From JACDAN01 sp035707105 (lineage in GTDB: Bacteria > Actinomycetota > Thermoleophilia > Gaiellales > Gaiellaceae), in NCBI GenBank assembly GCA_035707105.1, contig DASSUI010000033.1, positions 1 to 17,396 of the forward strand: DNA of 17,396 nucleotides. Reading direction: 5' to 3'. This document shows, piece by piece, positions 8,221-14,268 of this stretch. Within the stretch, counting starts at the first letter, position 1; each line of letters begins with the position of its first letter. Made by a program: the position numbers and the translations under genes. The notes beneath the pieces are model-generated. The model was given only the letters and a program-made list of their open reading frames with translations, had not been told where the DNA came from and did not search any database.

Positions 8221-9884
8221 ACTTCCACTATGACGGGCAGGATCATGGGGCGCCTCCCCGTTCTGTCGTAAATCAGCTGCCCGATTGCGTCGTGAAGGTG
8301 CTCCTGGAGCAGCTTGATCTCCCTGACGTTCTGACCGAGAAGGTCGTGGAGCACCCGGTTCGCCTCCTCGCGCATCTCGTCGAGCAGCGGGCCGGGCTCG
8401 GTCAGGCCCCTCGCGATCAGCTCCGGCATCGCCTGCGGCGCGCCGTTCGAGCCGCCGACCGTGACCACCACGATCAGGACGCCGTCCTCGGAAAGGGTCC
8501 GGCGGTCCCGCAGGGCGACGTCGCGCACGTCACCCACGCCGAGGCCGTCGACGAAGGTCACGCCGGAGTCGACGTCGTCGACGATCCGTGGCCCGCGCTT
8601 CGTGAGCTCCACGACGGCGCCGTTCTCGGCGAGCACGATCGAATCGGCGGGCACGCCGCTCTGCTGGGCGAGCCGCCCGTGCGCAGCGAGCATCCGGAAC
8701 TCTCCGTGCACCGGCATCACCGCCTTGGGGCGGACGAGCCCGAGCATCGTGCGGAGCTCCTCGGCGTGCCCGTGACCGGAGACGTGGACCGGCGCGTTCT
8801 CCTGGTGGAGCACCTCCGCGCCGATCTTCGCGAGCTGGTTGATGCTGTCGTGGACGCGGAGCTCGTTTCCGGGAACCGGCTTCGCCGACAGGATCACGGT
8901 GTCGCCGCGCTCGACCTGGACCGCCGGGTGATCGCTGTAGGCGATCCGTGTGAGCGCCGACATGGGCTCTCCCTGGCTGCCGGTGCAGAGGATCAGGACC
9001 TCGTGCGGCCGGTAGTTCTCGAGCTCGTTCGGGCGAATGAGCGCCTCCTCGGGGACGTCGACGTAGCCGAGGTTCCGCGAGATGTTCATGTTCTTGCGCA
9101 TCGAGCGGCCGACGACCGCCACCTTGCGCCCGACCCGGACGGCGACGTCGATCGCCTGCTGCATCCGGTGGACGTTCGAAGCGAAGCACGCGATCAGGAC
9201 GCGCCCCTCGAGCTGCGGGATGATCTGCTGGAACGCCTCGCCCACGAGCCGTTCGGAGCCGGTGACGCCGGGGCGCTCTGCGTTCGTCGAGTCGCCGAGG
9301 AGCAGGTCGACGCCCTCGCTCCCGAGCACTGCCAGGCGTCCGACGTCGGTGCGCAGACCGTCCACGGGCGTGTGGTCGAGCTTCCAGTCGCCGGTGTGGA
9401 GGACGCGTCCGGCCGGCGTGTCCAGCACGATCGAGACTGAATCCGGCACCGAGTGCGCCACGCGGACGAAGCTCACGCGGAAGGGGCCGATCTCGACCGG
9501 ATCCGCCTCCGGCCGCGCCTCCTTCAGGTCGACGGCGTTCAGGAGCCCGTGCTCGTCGAGCTTCGACTGGGCGAGGCCGAGGGTGAGACGGGTACCCCAT
9601 ACCTCCGGCACCGGCACCTCGCGCAGGAGGTATGGAAGGGCGCCTACGTGATCCTCGTGCGCGTGCGTGAGGATGACGGCGCGGACGCGGTTCTTCCGCT
9701 CCACGAGGTACGCGAAGTCCGGGAGGATCAGGTCGACGCCGAGGTGCTCGTCCCGGGGGAAGGCGAGGCCGGCGTCGACGACGACGATGTCGTCCCCGAG
9801 CTCGTAGACCATCAGGTTCTTGCCCACCTCGCCGAGGCCGCCGAGCGGGATGATCCGGAGCGCCGCGTCGTTCACCGAAGCCAC
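8217..9884 (-). CDS. rnj: Ribonuclease J (metallo-beta-lactamase/beta-CASP RNase)
   Basis: RNase J is a zinc-dependent 5'-3' exonuclease and endonuclease in mRNA decay and rRNA maturation. The 555-aa protein has LRIIPLGGLGEVGKN, the metal motif HAHEDH (74–79), VRVAHSVPDS (His 144), HTGDWKLDHTP (163–173), GDSTNAERPG, the beta-CASP stretch TGSQGEPMSALTRIA, and SGHGHAEELR and MPVHGEFRML with the later His ligands, in the expected order and length. The listed start is GTG at 9884. An in-frame GTG at 9875 (VNDAALRIIPLGG) fits the family N-terminus at least as well, and a TAGAGT box lies 7 nt upstream of it, which suggests a leaderless message. It is the first gene of an overlapping operon with the helical protein, ribokinase and nucleoside hydrolase. 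The HD-GYP gene diverges from the same short region. Confidence 0.96.
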   Translation of the reverse strand: MASVNDAALRIIPLGGLGEVGKNLMVYELGDDIVVVDAGLAFPRDEHLGVDLILPDFAYLVERKNRVRAVILTHAHEDHVGALPYLLREVPVPEVWGTRLTLGLAQSKLDEHGLLNAVDLKEARPEADPVEIGPFRVSFVRVAHSVPDSVSIVLDTPAGRVLHTGDWKLDHTPVDGLRTDVGRLAVLGSEGVDLLLGDSTNAERPGVTGSERLVGEAFQQIIPQLEGRVLIACFASNVHRMQQAIDVAVRVGRKVAVVGRSMRKNMNISRNLGYVDVPEEALIRPNELENYRPHEVLILCTGSQGEPMSALTRIAYSDHPAVQVERGDTVILSAKPVPGNELRVHDSINQLAKIGAEVLHQENAPVHVSGHGHAEELRTMLGLVRPKAVMPVHGEFRMLAAHGRLAQQSGVPADSIVLAENGAVVELTKRGPRIVDDVDSGVTFVDGLGVGDVRDVALRDRRTLSEDGVLIVVVTVGGSNGAPQAMPELIARGLTEPGPLLDEMREEANRVLHDLLGQNVREIKLLQEHLHDAIGQLIYDRTGRRPMILPVIVEV

Positions 9885-9888
9885 TCTA
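9883..9888 (-). promoter_or_regulatory. Candidate -10 box for rnj
   Basis: TAGAGT on the minus strand ends 7 nt before the in-frame GTG at 9875, the spacing expected for a leaderless transcript. It overlaps the alternative GTG at 9884. No Shine-Dalgarno sequence is visible for either start. Weaker than the boxes before dapA and the M16 peptidase. Confidence 0.3.
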
Positions 9889-9892
9889 CTTC

Positions 9893-11776
9893 GTGGCTCC
9901 GTCGCCGCTCACCCGTTCAAGGGATGCGTGGAGCACGCCGATCCACTGCCATGTGTTCGTGCTGCCGGAGGTGTCAACCGGGTCGCTCGCGCTTGCCGCG
10001 GCGGCGGTGATCGCCGCCGAGCTGCTGCATCGACGGGACGACGAGCTCGGCACCGACGAGGCGGCGCCGGACCGCTTCTCGGTGACCGCGCCGATCGTCG
10101 CGGCGACCGCGCTCGTCCTCGGCCCGTGGGGGGCGCTGCTCGTCGGCGCGTTCGGGAGTTTCCTGGTGCGCCGTCTTGCGGGCGACCCCTGGCGCGAGAG
10201 CGCCGTGCGCGCCGTCTCGCTCGGCGCGGCCGGGCTCGCAGGCGGCTACGCCTACCTCCTGGTGGGCTCTGAGACCGGCACGGTAGTCCTCCCGGACGAC
10301 CTCCTCGGTCTCGCCGTCCTCGGGATGGTCTTCTCGACCGTCAAGACGCTCGTCCACCGGCTCGCGGCCCGGGCGACGGCGATCGAGACCGATCTGCTCG
10401 CCGCGGCCGCGGAGGTCTCCCTCGGCGCGGCGCTCGCGATCGCCGCCGAGTCGAACCTGTGGTACGCCGCGCTTCTTGCGCCCGTCTTGCTCCTGCTGGA
10501 GCGGCTGCACTGGCGCCTGATCGCCCTGCGCCGCGAGGTGGCCGCTGCGCTCGAGACCTTCGCGAACATCGTCGACGAACGCGACCGCTCCACGCGCGGC
10601 CATTCACTCCGCGTCGCCGACAGCGTGCGCGAGCTCGCGGAGGCGCTCGATCTCCCGCGCAGCGACGTCCGCCGGCTGTGGTGGGCCGGCCGGCTCCACG
10701 ACCTCGGCAAGGTCGCGGTCGACGCGTCCGTGCTCGGCAAGCCGACGCGCCTCAACGACGAGGAATGGGCCGCCGTCCGACGCGCGCCGCGCCTCTCCGC
10801 CAGGCTCCTCCAGCGCTTCCGCTTCGCGGCCCACCAGGCGAAGGCCGTCGAGTACCACCACGAGCGCCTGGACGGCTCCGGCTACTACGGCGCGCGCGGT
10901 GAGGACATCCCGCTCGCCGCCCACTTCCTCATCGTCGCCGACAGCTTCGATGCCATGACCTCCCACCGGCCGTTCCGGCGGCGGCTCTCGCGCGAGGAGG
11001 CGCTGGTCGAAATCGAGGAGAACGCGGGGACGCAGTTCCACCCCGTGATCGCGAAGGCGTTCGTCGCCGTACAGCGCGGCCTGCCGCCCGCCGGCGTCCT
11101 CAGCGAGGGTGAGCTGTCGGCGATCCGCGACTCCTCCGTGCCAACTCCCCTCCGCTCGGGGCTCGGCGAGCTGCCTGCTCGGCCTGAGCTGCTGGTCGCG
11201 GCAGGCGCGACCGTCGGGCTCCTGGGGCTCGGGACCGGTCTGATCGAAGTCGCTGGCGCAGGAGGCGCGCTCGTCGCCCTCGGCGCTCTTCGCTGGCTGG
11301 CGAGTCGCCTGCGGGCGCATCGCCTGTCAAAGGCGCTGGCGGAGGCGGTCGCCGGCGAGGATCGCGCCCGCATCTTCGGTCGCGTCGCCGAAGCTTTCGA
11401 GGCCGCATGGAGGCTGGACTACGCGATGCTCGTGGCCTGGGAGGAGGACGGCACGGGCGGCAGGGTGGAGCTGCAGCGCGGCGAGAGCGGCGTCGCCGAC
11501 CCCGAGGTCACGAGCTGGCTCCTGCGGGTGGCCGACTCCGGCCCCGAGCCGATCTCGGATGACGGGAGCGAGCTGGCGCGCCCCGGGTCGTCGCTCGCGC
11601 TGCCGCTCCGGCGCGAGAACGGCTCGCTCGTCGGTTTCTTCGTCATGGGCGGACCGGGCCGCACGCCGTCGCACGTGGTCGCCGCGTCGACTGCCTCGCT
11701 CGACCGGCTCGGGCTTGCGCTCGCCGGCTCGGGGCGCGACGCCGTGCCCGTGCGGCGGCTCGCGGCTGTCCCCTAG
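9893..11776 (+). CDS. Multi-pass membrane HD-GYP domain protein with C-terminal GAF-like domain
   Basis: This is a probable cyclic-di-GMP phosphodiesterase-family signalling protein. About six or seven hydrophobic segments (roughly 29–204) resemble a membrane sensor. An HD-GYP domain (about 215–395) follows: TRGHSLRVA (His 237), HDLGKV (269–274), YHHERLDGSGYYG (321–333), ADSFDAMTSHRPFRR and GTQFHPVIAKAF. Two more hydrophobic helices (about 432–472) lead to a GAF-like domain (about 478–612). Three family positions are changed: the usual HPxxG metal-ligand His is Ala 298 (RRAPRLSARLL), GYP reads GYY and FDP reads FHP, so full activity is doubtful. Residues are numbered from GTG 9893; in-frame GTGs at 9953 and 9971 are possible true starts, and no ribosome site decides. 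It is the only plus-strand gene inside the otherwise minus-strand core block, ending 14 bp from dapA, tail to tail. Confidence 0.85.
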   Translation: MAPSPLTRSRDAWSTPIHCHVFVLPEVSTGSLALAAAAVIAAELLHRRDDELGTDEAAPDRFSVTAPIVAATALVLGPWGALLVGAFGSFLVRRLAGDPWRESAVRAVSLGAAGLAGGYAYLLVGSETGTVVLPDDLLGLAVLGMVFSTVKTLVHRLAARATAIETDLLAAAAEVSLGAALAIAAESNLWYAALLAPVLLLLERLHWRLIALRREVAAALETFANIVDERDRSTRGHSLRVADSVRELAEALDLPRSDVRRLWWAGRLHDLGKVAVDASVLGKPTRLNDEEWAAVRRAPRLSARLLQRFRFAAHQAKAVEYHHERLDGSGYYGARGEDIPLAAHFLIVADSFDAMTSHRPFRRRLSREEALVEIEENAGTQFHPVIAKAFVAVQRGLPPAGVLSEGELSAIRDSSVPTPLRSGLGELPARPELLVAAGATVGLLGLGTGLIEVAGAGGALVALGALRWLASRLRAHRLSKALAEAVAGEDRARIFGRVAEAFEAAWRLDYAMLVAWEEDGTGGRVELQRGESGVADPEVTSWLLRVADSGPEPISDDGSELARPGSSLALPLRRENGSLVGFFVMGGPGRTPSHVVAASTASLDRLGLALAGSGRDAVPVRRLAAVP

Positions 11777-11790
11777 GGAGACCGCGGGAG

Positions 11791-12675
11791 CTAGGCCGAG
11801 ACCGGCTGGAGCGCGCCGAGGCGCTCGAGGCAGCCGCGGATCGTGTCCTTCTCGGCCGCCGTCGCCTCGACGAGCGGCAGCCGCAGCCCCCCGACGTCGT
11901 GCCCGAGGAGATTGAGCGCCGCCTTGATCCCGATCGGGCCGACCGTCACGCGCAGGATCTCGTACACGGGCGCGAGCTCTTCGTCGATCCGCCGAGCCCG
12001 CTCGGGGTCGCCGGTCTTGAACGCCCTGACCTGCTCCTTGACCTGCGCTCCGACGACGTGCGTATGGACGCAGACGCCGCCCGTCCCGCCGAGCTCGAGG
12101 AACGGAAGGATCAGGTTGTCGTCGCCGGCATACAGCGCGAGCCCCGTCTCCTCGACGATTCGGCGCGCATCGCCGAGGTCGTCCCACGCCTGCTTGACGG
12201 CGACGACGTTCGGGATCCGGGCGAGCTCGCCGAGCGTCTCGACCGAGACGAGGTTCACGACACGCGCGGGGATGTTGTAGTAGACGATCGGCTTGTCCGT
12301 GACGGACGCGATCGCCTTGACGTGCTCGACGATCCCGCGCGGCGGCGGCTTGTTGTAGTACGGCGTCACGATCAGGAACCCGTCCACCCCGATCTCGTGG
12401 GCCCTCGCGGTCAGGTGGACGGAGTGGCGAGTGTCGTACGTCCCGGTGCCGGCGATGATCGTCGCGCGCTCGCCCACCGTCTCGATCGCCGCCTCGTAGA
12501 GCGCGAACCGCTCGTCGTCGGTCAGCGTCGGCGACTCGCCGGTCGTCCCCGTCACGACGAGCCCGTCCGAGCCGTGCTCGACCAGATAGGCGGCGAGCTC
12601 GCGGAACTTCTGGATGTTGACCGCGCCGTCGGCGTCGAACGGCGTCACGCTCGCGGTCAGGACTTCACCGAGCAC
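11791..12675 (-). CDS. dapA: 4-hydroxy-tetrahydrodipicolinate synthase
   Basis: It condenses pyruvate with aspartate semialdehyde, the first committed step of diaminopimelate/lysine synthesis. The 294-aa protein keeps the whole active site at E. coli numbering: Thr44-Thr45 in TGTTGE, Tyr133 in VYYNIPAR, Arg138 and the Schiff-base lysine 161 in VVAVKQAWDD. GVDGFLIVTPYYNKP and the late GGTGGV loop are also present. The start is GTG at 12675 (MLGEVLTASVTPF). It has no ribosome binding site but a TAAGAT box 6 nt upstream, so it is probably leaderless with its own promoter. dapB lies 1 kb upstream in the same orientation, separated by two accessory genes and an 88-bp gap. Dihydrodipicolinate synthase-family members can have other aldolase roles, but the active site and dapB context support DapA. 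Confidence 0.95.
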   Translation of the reverse strand: MLGEVLTASVTPFDADGAVNIQKFRELAAYLVEHGSDGLVVTGTTGESPTLTDDERFALYEAAIETVGERATIIAGTGTYDTRHSVHLTARAHEIGVDGFLIVTPYYNKPPPRGIVEHVKAIASVTDKPIVYYNIPARVVNLVSVETLGELARIPNVVAVKQAWDDLGDARRIVEETGLALYAGDDNLILPFLELGGTGGVCVHTHVVGAQVKEQVRAFKTGDPERARRIDEELAPVYEILRVTVGPIGIKAALNLLGHDVGGLRLPLVEATAAEKDTIRGCLERLGALQPVSA

Positions 12676-12681
12676 GACGCG

Positions 12682-12687
12682 ATCTTA
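12682..12687 (-). promoter_or_regulatory. Candidate -10 box of dapA (leaderless)
   Basis: TAAGAT on the minus strand (5 of 6 to TATAAT) ends exactly 6 nt before the GTG of dapA, placing the transcript start at the initiation codon. No Shine-Dalgarno sequence is present and no -35 element is recognised. Confidence 0.45.
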
Positions 12688-12752
12688 CTCCGAGCCCGAG
12701 GGCAGCGAGGCCTGCGATCAGGGTCGCCCTTCGCTGGGCCCCGGCGGGCCAA

Positions 12753-12767
12753 GTAACACAGTGTTAC
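12753..12767. promoter_or_regulatory. Operator-like 15-bp palindrome upstream of dapA
   Basis: GTAACAC-A-GTGTTAC is a perfect AT-rich palindrome in very GC-rich DNA. It overlaps the macro-domain stop codon and lies about 80 bp upstream of the dapA start. A second inverted repeat, GGCCC-CGGC-GGGCC (12737–12750), is adjacent. The palindrome looks like a dimeric repressor site; the GGCCC hairpin could terminate the upstream operon. Which regulator would bind is unknown. Confidence 0.45.
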
Positions 12768-13282
12768 GAGCTTTCGGGGGCGCGCGGTCGTGCGGCCAGC
12801 GCGGAGGTGAACGCATGCCCCGCCTCGGCTCCGAAGACGGCGAAGACGACACGCCTGAGCGAGCCGGGCTCGTGGCCGCGCACGGCGTCGATCATGATCC
12901 GCGCGCACTCGTCGAGCGGGAAGCCGCCGACGCCGGTGCCGAAGGCTGGGAGTGCGAGCGACTCGGCGCCGAGGTCGTCGGCCGCGCGCAGGCAACTCTC
13001 CGTCGTCCGGCGGACGAGATCGGCGTCGGTCCGCAAGTCCTGCCCCATCACGGCGCCGTGGATCACCCACTTGGCGCGCAGCCGGCCGGCGCCCGTGGCG
13101 ACCGCCGTGCCCGTCTCGATCGGGCCCTTCGCCACCGCCTCGCGCTCGATCTCGTCGCCCCCGGCCCGCTTGATCGCTCCGGCGACGCCGGAGCCCATCC
13201 AGAGCGCGTCGTTCGCCGCGTTCGCGATCGCGTCCACGTCGAGCGCCGTGATGTCGCCCTCGACGACGGAAAGCTCAATCAC
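12764..13282 (-). CDS. Macro domain (ADP-ribose-binding) protein
   Basis: This is a stand-alone 172-aa macro domain. It shows VVEGDITALDVDAIANAANDAL (residues 6–27), with the adenine-contacting Asp10 and the conserved Asn24, then the first phosphate loop GSGVAGAIKRAGG and the second loop PAFGTGVGGFP. Such proteins bind ADP-ribose or its derivatives, and some remove ADP-ribose or deacetylate O-acetyl-ADP-ribose; which reaction applies here cannot be told. The first loop reads GSG where many hydrolases have GGG. The GTG at 13282 is chosen because it places the domain at its usual N-terminus and overlaps the upstream stop by 8 nt (GTGATTGA), implying translational coupling. The longer frame back to 13588 is only a read-through of the neighbour's shadow. 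It is the last gene of the M16–dapB operon. Confidence 0.9.
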   Translation of the reverse strand: MIELSVVEGDITALDVDAIANAANDALWMGSGVAGAIKRAGGDEIEREAVAKGPIETGTAVATGAGRLRAKWVIHGAVMGQDLRTDADLVRRTTESCLRAADDLGAESLALPAFGTGVGGFPLDECARIMIDAVRGHEPGSLRRVVFAVFGAEAGHAFTSALAARPRAPESS

Positions 13283-13670
13283 GCCGGAGCCACCAGAACC
13301 GCTCGTCGTCGCCCTCGTCCCTACGGCGCTCGGACAGCGTCTTGCCCGCGTAGCCCTCCGCCGTGAGTTCCATCTGCGCCGCGAAGCCGGTCGCGGCCAG
13401 CGAGAACGTGAGCGCATGGCTGGAGACGCTCCAGCCCTCCAACGGCCCGGCGTCCTCCAGGAGGTCGAACGCCTCCCGGTCGCGGACGTCGAAGACCGCG
13501 AGCCCGCCGTGCGGCTTCCCCGTGAAGTGGTCGTGGAAGACGACGAAGCCGCGTCGGCGATCCGAGATGTACTCGTTGAGCGCGTCATTCGCCTGCCTCG
13601 CAGTCACCCCGTCCGGTGCGACCGCGTAGACGAGATAGCAGCGCTGTCTTCCCCTGGCGAGCTCAGTCAA
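13275..13670 (-). CDS. Unrecognised 131-aa soluble protein between dapB and the macro-domain gene
   Basis: I do not recognise the family with confidence. The 131-aa protein starts LTELARGRQRCYLVYAVAPDG and alternates beta and alpha segments (YLVYAV, ARQANDALNEYIS, GFVVFHDHFTGKPHGGLAVFDV, FDLLEDAGPLEGW, SLAATGFAAQMELTAEGYAG), suggesting a small ferredoxin-like or YciI-like fold; this is a guess from pattern. The C-terminus is highly charged and ends DDERFWWLRRD. The start is TTG at 13670, overlapping the dapB stop by 8 nt (TTGACTGA). Longer frames to 13862 are antisense-like low-complexity sequence inside dapB. Its stop overlaps the macro-domain start, so the pair is coupled and may work together. 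Confidence 0.75.
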   Translation of the reverse strand: MTELARGRQRCYLVYAVAPDGVTARQANDALNEYISDRRRGFVVFHDHFTGKPHGGLAVFDVRDREAFDLLEDAGPLEGWSVSSHALTFSLAATGFAAQMELTAEGYAGKTLSERRRDEGDDERFWWLRRD

Positions 13671-14268
13671 GGAGGGTCTCGAGACCCACGGTAACGCCCG
13701 GAGGAAGGGTCGCGAGCCGCTCGAGCGCGAGGAGAACCCCCGGCACGTACGCCTCGCGCGAGTACGCGTCGTGGCGGATCGTGAGCAGCTGGCCGTCGCC
13801 GCCGAAGAGCACCTCCTGGTGGGCGACGAGGCCGGGCAGCCGGACGGAGTGAATCTGCGCACCGCCGATCCGCTCGGCCGTCAGCCTGGCCGTGCCGGAC
13901 GGCGCGTCTCTCTTCGCCTCGCCGTGAAGCTCGACGATCTCGGCGCGAGGCATGTACCGGGCCGCCTGCTCGGCGAATCGGATCATGAGCGCCGCGCCGA
14001 GTGCGAAGTTCGGCGCGTAGAGGACTGCGAGGCCCTTCTCCTTCGCGGCGCCGTCCACTGCGTCGGGCGACCATCCCGTCGTGCCGACGACGGCCGGCAC
14101 GCCGGCGTCCAGCGCGGCCCGCACGTTCGCCTCCACGGCCTCGGGCGCCGTGAAGTCGACCATCGCCTCGGCGTCGTCGAGCTCCACCAGGCGGTGGCCG
14201 GCCGCTTCGAGCGCAGGCCCGAGCACGGAGCCCACTTTGCCGCTCCGGCCGTTGAGCAGGACCCTCAC
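13663..14268 (-). CDS. dapB: 4-hydroxy-tetrahydrodipicolinate reductase, short form
   Basis: It reduces the DapA product with NAD(P)H in diaminopimelate/lysine synthesis. The 201-aa protein has the Rossmann start VRVLLNGRSGKVG (GxxGxxG), MVDFTAPEAVEANV, VVGTTGW (60–66), APNFALGAALM, the catalytic motif ELHGEAKRDAPSGTA (113–127) and VRLPGLVAHQEVLFGG. Two oddities are seen. It is about 40–60 residues shorter than usual, the missing part lying between the GxxGxxG loop and VDFT. The second His of the normal HH pair is Gly 116, while the proposed catalytic His 115 and Lys 119 remain. The GTG at 14268 overlaps the M16 stop by 4 nt (GTGA). The much longer open frame reaching 15468 is a shadow of the M16 gene. 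Identification is secure from the DAPSGTA and substrate-loop motifs. Confidence 0.93.
   Translation of the reverse strand: MRVLLNGRSGKVGSVLGPALEAAGHRLVELDDAEAMVDFTAPEAVEANVRAALDAGVPAVVGTTGWSPDAVDGAAKEKGLAVLYAPNFALGAALMIRFAEQAARYMPRAEIVELHGEAKRDAPSGTARLTAERIGGAQIHSVRLPGLVAHQEVLFGGDGQLLTIRHDAYSREAYVPGVLLALERLATLPPGVTVGLETLLD

Noticed and set aside
12764..13588. A longer macro-domain protein starting at 13588
   Set aside because: The extra N-terminus is Ser/Arg/Thr-rich shadow of the 131-aa protein; the macro domain begins normally at GTG 13282.
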